This document shows, piece by piece, positions 54,557 to 62,668 of a stretch of 64,000 bases of DNA. The notes beneath the pieces were generated by a model. The model searched no databases. It saw only the letters and a program-made list of their open reading frames with translations, and was not told the DNA's origin. The DNA is taken from assembly GCA_016703665.1 (NCBI GenBank), contig JADJBS010000013.1, positions 1 through 64,000 on the forward strand. The letters are read 5' to 3'. How positions within the stretch are numbered: position 1 is the first letter of the stretch; the number at the start of each line of letters is the position of its first letter. A program made the position numbers and the translations under genes. This stretch comes from Candidatus Defluviibacillus avedoerensis (GTDB taxonomy: Bacteria > Pseudomonadota > Gammaproteobacteria > Burkholderiales > Burkholderiaceae_C).

Positions 54557-55374
54557 AGTCTTTCAATGGTTCGAGCCTGTTTCGGCATGCCGTGTATGCT
54601 TTATTTGCTACTGTTTATGTAGCAAACTCGCAAGCACAGAGCATCACGGTGGCCTCTACCACCTCCACCGAGCAATCGGGCCTCTTTGCACATCTATTGC
54701 CTGAATTCAAGAAAACCTCTGGCATTGATGTCAAGGTGGTTGCCTTGGGCACAGGTCAGGCGCTGGACATGGGGCGGCGGGGCGACGCCGACGTGGTCTT
54801 TGTGCACGACGTGGCTGCGGAAGAGAAGTTCTTGGCTGATGGCAACGGCGTTAAACGTTTCCCGGTGATGTACAACGACTTCGTGCTGGTGGGCCCCAAA
54901 ACTGATCCCGCTACCACCAAAGGCAAGGACATTGCCGATGCACTGAAAAAACTGGCAGCGGCCAATGCAGCATTCATTTCGCGTGGTGACAAGAGTGGCA
55001 CCCATGCGGCTGAGCTGCGGTACTGGGCCCAGGTAGGCTTGGCGGACAAACAAGGCAGTGGCTACAAGGCTTGCGGTTGCGGCATGGGGCCGGCCTTGAA
55101 CATGGCAGCCAGCATGGGCGCCTATGCGCTGACTGATCGAGGTACCTGGCTCGCTTTCAAGAACCGCGCTGATTTGACCGTACTGGTCGAGGGCGACAGC
55201 AAGCTTTTCAACCAATATGGCGTGATGCTAGTTAGCCCTGCCAAACACCCGCATGTCAAAGTGGCCGATGGGCAAAAATTCATCGACTGGTTGGTCTCCG
55301 CTGCGGGGCAAAAAAGCATCGCAGCGTACAGCATTGGCGGCGAGCAGTTGTTCTTTCCTAACGCCAGCAAATAA
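54553..55374 (+). CDS. tupA: Tungstate-type ABC transporter, substrate-binding protein
   Basis: 273 residues with an N-terminal signal peptide (cleavage after SQA near residue 28). TVASTTSTEQSGLFAHLLPEF near the mature N-terminus is the anion-binding motif of TupA-like proteins. ISRGDKSGTHAAELRYW and the C-terminal LVSAAGQKSIAAYSIGGEQLF follow. Binds tungstate in the periplasm. RBS AAAGGAGAG. Order tupB-tupC-tupA is unusual but complete. Confidence 0.88.
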   Translation: MKSFNGSSLFRHAVYALFATVYVANSQAQSITVASTTSTEQSGLFAHLLPEFKKTSGIDVKVVALGTGQALDMGRRGDADVVFVHDVAAEEKFLADGNGVKRFPVMYNDFVLVGPKTDPATTKGKDIADALKKLAAANAAFISRGDKSGTHAAELRYWAQVGLADKQGSGYKACGCGMGPALNMAASMGAYALTDRGTWLAFKNRADLTVLVEGDSKLFNQYGVMLVSPAKHPHVKVADGQKFIDWLVSAAGQKSIAAYSIGGEQLFFPNASK

Positions 55375-55431
55375 GCCGGTTGCGCGGGAAAGGCTCGCAA
55401 CCTGATCAGCAAGGGCGCCGGTCAGGTTAGA

Positions 55432-55974
55432 TCAGATGTGCGCGTTGACCCGGGGCGCGTGCCGCATGTGCAGTGACAAGCTCAGCGCCTCCATGTGGTT
55501 TTTATTGCGCGACAAGATGGCGTGTGCCAATGGCAGGAAGTCGGCCTCTTCAAACTGGGCATGGGCACGGTAGCCGTTCACCAGGTGCTCTAGCGCCTCG
55601 GTGTTCAGTTCGCTGCCGTGTCCTTTGGCTACCTTTTTCAGCTCAGGCTCCAGCTTGTTCCAGGCCGCTTCCACAATCCGGTGCTCAGCGGTCAGTTGGT
55701 CCACCATCACCCTGATATGGTCGCGCTCTTCACCCTTGGTGGCGCTGGACAACACGGCAGGAAACAGCTCGCGCTCTTCTTCCGCATGGTGCTCAAATAC
55801 CGCGTGGCGGAAGAATTTGAGCGTGTCTTCAGCAATCTTGCGCGCTTTTTCGGCGGGTGCCAGCAGGGCAGGCAGTTCGCCAAACGCATCCAGATGGATC
55901 AGGATGCCTGCATGGCAATTTGAGAAGTTCATCAGCGGCTGGTCGGGCTGCTGGTCAGCTGGGTTTGGGGTCAT
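55432..55974 (-). CDS. Hemerythrin HHE domain protein
   Basis: 180 residues from ATG 55972-55974, with AGGTGAC upstream. Iron-binding histidines and Glu are seen in CHAGILIHLDAFGEL, FFRHAVFEHHAEEERELFP and LTAEHRIVEAAWNKLE, with FEEADFLPLAHAIL. A diiron helical bundle; binds oxygen or protects iron-sulfur centres. Stands alone between tupA and a noncoding gap. Confidence 0.85.
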   Translation of the reverse strand: MTPNPADQQPDQPLMNFSNCHAGILIHLDAFGELPALLAPAEKARKIAEDTLKFFRHAVFEHHAEEERELFPAVLSSATKGEERDHIRVMVDQLTAEHRIVEAAWNKLEPELKKVAKGHGSELNTEALEHLVNGYRAHAQFEEADFLPLAHAILSRNKNHMEALSLSLHMRHAPRVNAHI

Positions 55975-56649
55975 GTTGTCACCTGTTGAATGTGCAAGCC
56001 AAGGCAATTCGCAGCCTGACTGTGTTGCGTGACTTCACTGTAACAAACTGCCACCGTTTTGGAAAAGGAACCTTCTCAATTCTTGATACAGGTCATGAAT
56101 GCGGGGGACCCTTGAGCCAAAGCGGCCAGCTCAGAAAAATCTCCCGATCCAGTTGGCGAGTTTGCTAGGTTTTGACTAGCCCGTTAACACAGCGACGAGG
56201 ACGAAGCTGATGGGCTCAGGAACAGAGATCGAGTTTCGAGCGCGGAAGTCCGGCGACCGCGAACAGGCCTGCCTCTGGACGCTTGTACATCTCCGGCGTA
56301 CCATGAGCGCTCTTTATCTGCGAATGAAGCCTTTTTAACGCCCGCCCGGAGGACTGAGCTTGGAGTCGACGAGACCGCTTCGATCTTGAGACCTGCACCT
56401 CGAACAGCACAAACGGCCTTGGTCCAGTCAGCGGTGGTGTCCGCCAACGCTTGGGCAGTCCCCACTTGCAGCCAGCGCACAGAGGCCCCAGGTTGCTCAG
56501 CACCGCTGGCGGGAATGGTTGACAGCCCCGCCGCAGGGACCTCACCATTAGTTAACACGCCCTAGTTCGAGGCGCGCGTGGTCATGGTGAATGTTGACAG
56601 TCGTGTGGCCAAGGCTGGAATTTCTCGAAACTCGGCGAAGAGAACCGTT
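55975..56649. other. 675-bp region without a confident gene
   Basis: Open frames on the minus strand (for example 56184-56558) have no recognisable domain, no family motif and poor start sites. May be a decayed gene or non-coding. TTGATACAGGTCAT at about 56083 is too weak to call an FNR/Dnr site. Confidence 0.4.
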
Positions 56650-57465
56650 CTACTTGCTGGCCCCGACCTCATTCAGCACGCGCGCTAACCTGGACACCGC
56701 TGACACCATTTGCGATTCCATCACGGGCGTGAATGTCTTCACGTAGTCCTCGTTGACCTTGTGCGGTGGATAGAAGTCCGGCCTCGCCACAATCCGGCAA
56801 GACTCTTGCGCGATGTCGACGGGGTTCAAACTCTGCACCTTCTTGAACAGCTGACCCTGTGTGCTTTGGCTCTGGCCGCTTTGCTTGAGTCGGGCAATCC
56901 ACGTGACAGGGTCTTGTGACACCAGCGCCATCATCCCGTAGTCCCAGAACGCATGCAAGTTGGTGCCCTGCATCAAAACGGACAGCTGATATTGATTTCC
57001 ACCCCGGTCATCGGCGTGACCCGCATGCAGCGGCTGGTGAATGTCTGTCATGAAGTGCACCACGTACTTCAGCGCCAGCAGGCGATTGGTATCAGGGCCT
57101 CCGGATTTCAACACATCAAGCTGATCCTGAAGGGCTTTGACCACACAGTCGCCGCCTGGGCAATCCCGTTGCTCGATATAGGTGCAGCCACCGCGTGGCA
57201 GGTTCACGTAGTGCCACTTGGCCGTGATGGGGTCCCTGTTGTCATCGGCCCAACTCGCGATGCTCTTCAGGCTAGAACCCGGCTCCAGCGCCAGAAGGCG
57301 ATCCACTTCAGCTTTGGCTTGCGGTGCCAGCAGTTCATAGCTCATGGACGCCACGATCTCATGGCCTAACTTCCCCCAGGCCTGGCAAGACAAAGGCAGC
57401 GCCAAGCAAAGACCGCACACAAGCCCTAGGGCTTTGCGGGTAAATGACATTGAGGTTTTGATCAC
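56650..57465 (-). CDS. S1/P1-type zinc nuclease, secreted
   Basis: 271 residues. Signal peptide with cleavage after CQA, so the mature protein begins WGKLGHEIV, the N-terminal Trp and His being zinc ligands. Further ligands: ASWADDNRD, KWHYVNLP, and HFMTDIHQPLHAGHADDRGGNQ. Cleaves single-stranded nucleic acids in the periplasm or outside the cell. Stands upstream of modC in the gene order, same strand but probably independent. Confidence 0.9.
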   Translation of the reverse strand: MIKTSMSFTRKALGLVCGLCLALPLSCQAWGKLGHEIVASMSYELLAPQAKAEVDRLLALEPGSSLKSIASWADDNRDPITAKWHYVNLPRGGCTYIEQRDCPGGDCVVKALQDQLDVLKSGGPDTNRLLALKYVVHFMTDIHQPLHAGHADDRGGNQYQLSVLMQGTNLHAFWDYGMMALVSQDPVTWIARLKQSGQSQSTQGQLFKKVQSLNPVDIAQESCRIVARPDFYPPHKVNEDYVKTFTPVMESQMVSAVSRLARVLNEVGASK

Positions 57466-57480
57466 TTTTGAACAGTTCCT

Positions 57481-58611
57481 TTAGCTGACCAAGGCAGCTG
57501 CCTTGACCTGGGCCCATACCAGGCTGCCTTCAGCAATTCCGAGTTGATGCGCAGACCGTTGGGTGATACGAGCGATCAGCATGTTGGGTGGACCTTTGCC
57601 CACGTCATCGCCGTGCAAGCGTAGCTGCACTAGGCTTTGAGACGCATGGGCGTCTGGGGTGATGGTGACTACCCGGCAGGGCAGCAAATTCTGAATGCTG
57701 GTGTGGGTCGGCTGGGTGATAGCCAAGCTCACATCGCGGGCCAGCACGCGAAGCCGAACTTTTTGGCCCACGCGCAGTTGGCGGTCTTTCACCCAAAGCG
57801 CACCCCCTGCGAAACTGACATGGGCCAGGTGCCAGGACTCGTCCAACGCCGACACGTCCCCCTCTATCAATACGCCCAGGTCTTCGCCTAGGTTCATGGG
57901 CAAGTCCATGCGCGCCAAAACTTCTGTTACGGGGCCGGCGGCCACCACCCGGCCTGCGGTCAGCATGACCAGGGAGTCCGCGAGCCGCGCAACCTCGTCA
58001 CTGGCATGACTGACATAGAGCATGGGGATGTTCAGCTCATCGCGCAAGCGCTCCAGCCAGGGCAAGACCTCCTGCTTGCGGGCGTGGTCCAGCGAGGCAA
58101 GGGGTTCGTCCATCAACAACAGCTTGGGGCGCGTGGCCAAGGCTCGGGCTATGGCGACGCGTTGACGCTCACCACCCGACAGGTCGGTGACGTTGCGCTG
58201 GAGCAGTTTGCCAATGCCCAGCAAATCGATCGCTTGGCTCAGGGATGGGTCTGCGTCGCCAGCCTTGTGTACCAGGGGTGTTTGTCGCATCGCACGCTGG
58301 TGACCAAACTGCAGGTTTTGCTGCACGTTCATGTGTGGCAGTAAGCTGGCTTCCTGAAACACATAGCCAAGGGGCCGCTGGTAGGTGGGAACAAAAAGGC
58401 GCTTGGCATCGTCTTGCCAGAGGCTATCCGGGTCCTGATCGTCAATTTGCACCAGTGCCTGCTTTGCGCGCTCCAACCCCGCCACGCAACGCAACAGACT
58501 GGTTTTGCCAGAGCCCGATGCGCCGTAGAGTGCCGTGATGCCACGCGCGGGCAGGCGCAGATCGACGTCCAGCAAAAAGTCGGGGCGCTGAAGTTGAAGC
58601 CGTATCTGCAT
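57481..58611 (-). CDS. modC: Molybdate ABC transporter, ATP-binding protein
   Basis: 376 residues. Walker A LYGASGSGKTSLLRCVAGLE, signature DLSGGERQRVAIARALATRP, Walker B LLLMDEPLASLDHA, and a C-terminal TOBE domain (DVSLAITQPTHTSIQNLLPC). Energises molybdate import. Its start overlaps the modB stop by 1 base. Confidence 0.92.
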   Translation of the reverse strand: MQIRLQLQRPDFLLDVDLRLPARGITALYGASGSGKTSLLRCVAGLERAKQALVQIDDQDPDSLWQDDAKRLFVPTYQRPLGYVFQEASLLPHMNVQQNLQFGHQRAMRQTPLVHKAGDADPSLSQAIDLLGIGKLLQRNVTDLSGGERQRVAIARALATRPKLLLMDEPLASLDHARKQEVLPWLERLRDELNIPMLYVSHASDEVARLADSLVMLTAGRVVAAGPVTEVLARMDLPMNLGEDLGVLIEGDVSALDESWHLAHVSFAGGALWVKDRQLRVGQKVRLRVLARDVSLAITQPTHTSIQNLLPCRVVTITPDAHASQSLVQLRLHGDDVGKGPPNMLIARITQRSAHQLGIAEGSLVWAQVKAAALVS

Positions 58612-59294
58612 CAGCGCACCATACCGGGTTGTTTGCGGTGTGCCAGGTTCAAGGCCAGCAAAATCACGAAGGAGAACACCACCATCAAAGCCGCCAGCCC
58701 ATGGGCCTGCCCATATTGCATGGCCTCGACATGGTCGTAAATCTGGACCGACACCACGCGGGTCTGTCCAGGGATGTTGCCACCCAGCATCAGCACCACG
58801 CCAAATTCACCCACGGTGTGGGCAAAGCTCAACACGGCGGCGGTTACAAAGCCAGGGCGCGCCAGCGGCACTGCGACAGCAAAAAAAGTGTCCCAAGGCC
58901 CGGCACGCAAGGTGGCAGCCACTTCCAATGGGCGCTCTCCAATGGCTTCAAACGCATGCTGCAACGGTTGCACAGCAAAGGGCAGAGAATAAATGACAGA
59001 GCCCAGTACCAGTCCCTCAAAACTGAAGGGCAGCAGCCCGATACCCAGCCACTGTGTCAATTGGCCGCCCCAGCCCTGCGGCCCAAAGCTGATCAGCAAG
59101 TAAAAGCCCAGCACAGACGGAGGCAGCACCAAGGGCAGGGCGACCAAGGCGGCAACTGGCGATCGCCAACGCGAGCGACTGCGCGCTAGCCACCAGGCGA
59201 GTGGCGTGCTGAGAACCAGCAGCAAGGCGGTGGTGATGCAGGCCAGGCGCAGCGTCAGGCCAATGGCAGACAGGTCTTCGGAGATGATGGGCAT
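58611..59294 (-). CDS. modB: Molybdate ABC transporter, permease
   Basis: 227 residues, five membrane segments. LALPLVLPPSVLGFYLLISFGP and FGVVLMLGGNIPGQTRVVSVQIYDHVE are ModB signatures. Middle gene of modABC, 6 bases after modA. Confidence 0.93.
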   Translation of the reverse strand: MPIISEDLSAIGLTLRLACITTALLLVLSTPLAWWLARSRSRWRSPVAALVALPLVLPPSVLGFYLLISFGPQGWGGQLTQWLGIGLLPFSFEGLVLGSVIYSLPFAVQPLQHAFEAIGERPLEVAATLRAGPWDTFFAVAVPLARPGFVTAAVLSFAHTVGEFGVVLMLGGNIPGQTRVVSVQIYDHVEAMQYGQAHGLAALMVVFSFVILLALNLAHRKQPGMVR

Positions 59295-59300
59295 GGGGCG

Positions 59301-60050
59301 TCAATGGCCGTAGCCACTGTTTGCAATGAGGGCGCGGGCTTCCTGGCTCTGCAGGTACTTCAGCAATTCTTTGGCAGCGATACTTTCCTTGCCGCGGTTC
59401 AGCAAGACAGCGTCCTGTCGAATCGAATCATGCATGCTGGGCGGAACCAACCAGAACGACCCCGCCCCCATTTGCCCATCCACCATGACCTGTGACAGGG
59501 CCACAAAGCCCAGCTCAGCGTTGCCGCTGGCAACAAACTGATGCGTTTGAGCGATGTTTTCCCCGGTGACCAGTCGAGATTGCAGGGCTTTTTGCAGGCC
59601 TAACTTTTCCAGCGTCTGTAACGCCGCTTGACCGTAGGGTGCAAGTGCAGGGTTCGCGATGGCAAGGTGCTTGAACCGGTCGGTTTTCAGGACTTCTGGT
59701 CGGCCATCAATCAGCTTTCGGTCGGCGCTCCACAGGGCCAAGCGCCCCACAGCATAGGTAAAACGACTGCCTTTGACAGCCATGTTGTCCGCCTCCAAGC
59801 GAGCTGGTGTTTCGTCATCGGCCGACAACAGAACCTGAAACGGCGCACCGTTCTTGATTTGGGCGTAGAGCTTGCCAGACGACCCCGGTGAAGCGACCAG
59901 TCTGTGCCCCGTTTGTTTTTCAAATCCGGGTGCCAACTTTTGCAAGGTGAGTGCAAAATTGGCGGCAACAGCCACCTTCACTTCATCAGCCATGACGGGC
60001 GTGCCCCAGGCCAAGGCTGCGCATACACAGCTCAGAATAAAGTGTTTCAT
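59301..60050 (-). CDS. modA: Molybdate-binding periplasmic protein
   Basis: 249 residues, signal peptide ending in VMA then DEVKVAVAANFALTLQKLAPGF. FVASGNAELGFVALSQVMVD and the C-terminal AKELLKYLQSQEARALIANSGYG are typical. Binds molybdate or tungstate. First gene of modABC, regulated through the operator just upstream. Confidence 0.94.
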   Translation of the reverse strand: MKHFILSCVCAALAWGTPVMADEVKVAVAANFALTLQKLAPGFEKQTGHRLVASPGSSGKLYAQIKNGAPFQVLLSADDETPARLEADNMAVKGSRFTYAVGRLALWSADRKLIDGRPEVLKTDRFKHLAIANPALAPYGQAALQTLEKLGLQKALQSRLVTGENIAQTHQFVASGNAELGFVALSQVMVDGQMGAGSFWLVPPSMHDSIRQDAVLLNRGKESIAAKELLKYLQSQEARALIANSGYGH

Positions 60051-60056
60051 GGGATT

Positions 60057-60081
60057 TCGCTATTCACCAAAGGTATAGCGA
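60057..60081. promoter_or_regulatory. ModE operator
   Basis: TCGCTAT-11-ATAGCGA, perfect 7-bp arms, in the 70-bp gap between divergent modA and modE. It lies 6 bp from the modA start codon and 38 bp from modE. Matches the CGCTATA-type half-sites of ModE. Confidence 0.8.
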
Positions 60082-60119
60082 AAGTATAGGTCAGCATGGG
60101 CTGTGCACAATGCGAAGCC

Positions 60120-60896
60120 ATGAGCAAGATTCAATTGGGCCAGGCACTGGGGCAAACCTCTACCGACAAGCGGGTAGATATCTTGCGCCTGATTGCACGC
60201 ACGGGTTCCATTTCGCAAGCAGCGCGCGATGCGGGAGTAAGCTACAAGGCCGCCTGGCAGGCCATCGATACATTGACCAATCTGGCACGCGTGGCGTTGG
60301 TGGAGAAACTGGTAGGCGGTGCCGGGGGCGGTGGTGCCAGACTTACCCCAGCCGGGCAGCAACTGCTTGACACGGCTCAAGCGCTGGAAGCGGCACGCCA
60401 GCAAGTGCTGAGCGGCGCGGGAGTCTTGGCATCCCCCGGCGCGTTGGCGCTGCGGACAAGCATGCGAAATCAAATCCCCTGCACGGTCACGGCAGTGCAG
60501 TACAAGGGACGCATGGTGCGGGTTGTGATGAGCTTGGGACGCGGCTTTGATGGCGCAGGAGATGCAACCGAATCACCCCTGGTGTCCCGGATTACCCTGG
60601 AAAGTGCAGAGCTTCTGGGCCTGAGACCGGGCATGCCGGTACTGGCTTTGTTCAAAGCGACGGCGGTGCTCGTGGTGTCTGCCCAGTCTCAAGTGGCGTC
60701 GGCAGATAAGAACACTTTGCCGGGGAGCATTCAACGCGTTGCCCGTGCCGCGGATCGGTCGGAAGCTGACGAATACGCTGTATGCCTGGCGGGTGGCATG
60801 TTGATTGCCGGCTTTGGCATGGCGGGGGAACATCTGAAGAAAAGCAACGAGGTTGTGGCCTGCATGGATGAGACGGCAGTCGTCATCGCGCAGTGA
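60120..60896 (+). CDS. modE: Molybdate-responsive regulator ModE
   Basis: 258 residues from ATG 60120. N-terminal winged helix (VDILRLIARTGSISQAARDAGVSYKAAWQAIDTL) followed by GGGGARLTPAGQQLL and two Mop-like domains (RNQIPCTVTAVQYKGRMVRVV and PGMPVLALFKATAVLV). Binds molybdate and represses modABC. Divergent from modA and controlling both through the operator between them. Confidence 0.93.
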   Translation: MSKIQLGQALGQTSTDKRVDILRLIARTGSISQAARDAGVSYKAAWQAIDTLTNLARVALVEKLVGGAGGGGARLTPAGQQLLDTAQALEAARQQVLSGAGVLASPGALALRTSMRNQIPCTVTAVQYKGRMVRVVMSLGRGFDGAGDATESPLVSRITLESAELLGLRPGMPVLALFKATAVLVVSAQSQVASADKNTLPGSIQRVARAADRSEADEYAVCLAGGMLIAGFGMAGEHLKKSNEVVACMDETAVVIAQ

Positions 60897-60908
60897 GGGG
60901 CTCGCCGT

Positions 60909-62006
60909 TCAATGGTCCGTCAGCTTGCGGTAAATCGTTGCTCGGCTGATGCCCAGAATGCGCGCAGCTTCTGCCACATTTCCTTTGGTTTTGGCAAGTG
61001 TCAGGCGGATCAGGTCTGATTCGGCAACGCGCAGGGTTTTCTCAGTTTTGGCCACTGGTGCAGGCTGATCAACCGACGCCAGCGCAAGTAGCCTGACGCG
61101 CAAACCCGACCACAGCGGCGCCTCGATGGGCATGCCGTTGCTTGGTCGCGCAGAATCAAACACCATTTGCCAGGGCATGGCAAACAGGTCACTGCAATGA
61201 ACGCTGCCGGCGTTTCGCGTCACGGGCAGGTGAATCAAGTGGCGTGCCACACCGTTCGAGCCGCTAACGAAGCCCTCTGCATCCAGCGTGATCAGGCCGT
61301 CTGTATCCATGCTCAGTTCACGGCCTGGCCAGTTCAGGCGCAGCAACAGTGCAAAGGGTTGCTGTAGCAATAAAGCATTCTCGATGCTGCGTGCAGATTG
61401 CTCGACCAGGTGCTTGAGTTCAGGCCGCTCAGGCACATCCACGCCCGTCAGGTCCAGCATGCCGATGCATTGACCCTGCGGCCCAAACAGCGGTGCCCCG
61501 GCACAGCTATAGATGGCTGTGTCCGCAAAAAAATGCTCGCCACGATGAAGCCAGACAGGCTGATGATCTGCCAGTGCCGCACCAATGGCGGTCGTACCGA
61601 CCGCTTCTTCGGACAGGTCTACGCCAATACGGGCAATGTTATTCACCCTGGAGTCACTCCTGTCAATCGGGCCGCTTGTGTCGATCACCACGCCGCGCGC
61701 GTCGGTGAGGATGGCAAAGTACCGCGTCATGGCCATGGCATGCGCCATCTGCGCCATGATGGGGTTGGCCGCCTGCAGCAAAGGGCGGTTGACCTCAAGC
61801 GCATGAGCGGTGGCAGACTTGCTGACCGCCGCAAAGCTCACACGCTCTTCTGGCCGATACCCGAGGCCCAGGCAGCGACGCCAGGAACGCTCAATGACCG
61901 GGTCCAGCGGTGTCGTTGTAAAGGCTTTTTCCACAAATACCGAATTGCGGGCGCTTTCAATCAGCGCCAGGCGGTCAGTGGAAGGGGGCAGAGAGGGGGT
62001 TGCCAT
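60909..62006 (-). CDS. GAF-Fis transcriptional regulator without AAA+ domain
   Basis: 365 residues. An N-terminal half like AcoR (VIERSWRRCLGLGYRPEERVSF), a GAF-type domain (about 80-220) with GVDLSEEAVGTTAIGAAL, and a C-terminal Fis-type helix-turn-helix KGNVAEAARILGISRATIYR. The AAA+ part with GAFTGA that AcoR would have is absent, so it is not a sigma54 activator. Divergent from coxS; likely regulator of that operon. Ligand unknown. Confidence 0.85.
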   Translation of the reverse strand: MATPSLPPSTDRLALIESARNSVFVEKAFTTTPLDPVIERSWRRCLGLGYRPEERVSFAAVSKSATAHALEVNRPLLQAANPIMAQMAHAMAMTRYFAILTDARGVVIDTSGPIDRSDSRVNNIARIGVDLSEEAVGTTAIGAALADHQPVWLHRGEHFFADTAIYSCAGAPLFGPQGQCIGMLDLTGVDVPERPELKHLVEQSARSIENALLLQQPFALLLRLNWPGRELSMDTDGLITLDAEGFVSGSNGVARHLIHLPVTRNAGSVHCSDLFAMPWQMVFDSARPSNGMPIEAPLWSGLRVRLLALASVDQPAPVAKTEKTLRVAESDLIRLTLAKTKGNVAEAARILGISRATIYRKLTDH

Positions 62007-62040
62007 GTCTGGCGGTCAGTGTAATCAGTGGGATGTGTCG

Positions 62041-62064
62041 CATTTTGAGAATTTCTCCAAAATG
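62041..62064. promoter_or_regulatory. Inverted repeat in the coxS-regulator gap
   Basis: CATTTTG-10-CAAAATG, inside a broader imperfect dyad TGTG...CACA, 116-139 bp before coxS and 35-58 bp from the regulator start. Candidate site of the GAF-Fis protein. Confidence 0.4.
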
Positions 62065-62179
62065 GCACAAGTCTTTTAGGGTTTAGCCTAGGAAGTATGG
62101 GGTCATGGGCACCAAGAATGATTTCAGTGCTTCTGTCCTATCCTCACATATGAAGCCATCAACATAGGAGACACATTCC

Positions 62180-62656
62180 ATGAAAATTCAGCTCAAGGTC
62201 AATGGCCGCACGACGAGCGTCGATGCGCCGCCGAACACACTGCTGGTGCATGCACTTCGCGAAGAACTCAAGCTCACAGGTACTCACGTGGGGTGCGACA
62301 CGGCTCAGTGCGGCGCCTGCACCGTGATCGTCAACGGGCGGGCCATCAAGTCCTGTAACACGCTGGTCGCGCAGCATCCAGGCGCAGAGGTCACCACCAT
62401 TGAAGGTCTTGCATCTGCTGACGGTACCTTGCACCCCATGCAAGCGGCCTTCAAAGACTGCCACGGCCTGCAATGCGGCTTTTGCACCCCTGGCATGGTG
62501 ATGAGCGCGGTGGACTTGGTGAAGTCTCACCCCAAAGCCAGCGAAACCGAAATTCGCGAGCTGTTGGAGGGCAACTTGTGCCGCTGCACAGGCTACCAGA
62601 ACATCGTCAAAGCGGTTCAGCAGGGCAGAGACGCCATGCTGGCCGTGGCCGCATAA
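62180..62656 (+). CDS. coxS: CO-dehydrogenase-like [2Fe-2S] subunit (CoxS type)
   Basis: 158 residues. Two [2Fe-2S] clusters: plant-type GCDTAQCGACTVIVNGRAIKSC and the C-terminal CGFCTPGMVMSA with LCRCTGYQNIVKAV. Carries electrons from the molybdenum site of xanthine-dehydrogenase-family enzymes. Followed by the large subunit after 12 bases. Confidence 0.93.
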   Translation: MKIQLKVNGRTTSVDAPPNTLLVHALREELKLTGTHVGCDTAQCGACTVIVNGRAIKSCNTLVAQHPGAEVTTIEGLASADGTLHPMQAAFKDCHGLQCGFCTPGMVMSAVDLVKSHPKASETEIRELLEGNLCRCTGYQNIVKAVQQGRDAMLAVAA

Positions 62657-62668
62657 GGAGCCAATCTC

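Noticed and set aside
56083..56097. FNR/Dnr site before the hemerythrin gene (TTGATACAGGTCAT)
   Set aside because: Only the left half matches TTGAT-N4-ATCAA.
62060..62080. Sigma54 promoter for coxS (TGGCAC-aagtc-TTTTA)
   Set aside because: No GC at -12, the regulator lacks the AAA+/GAFTGA module, and the site is over 100 bp from the start codon.
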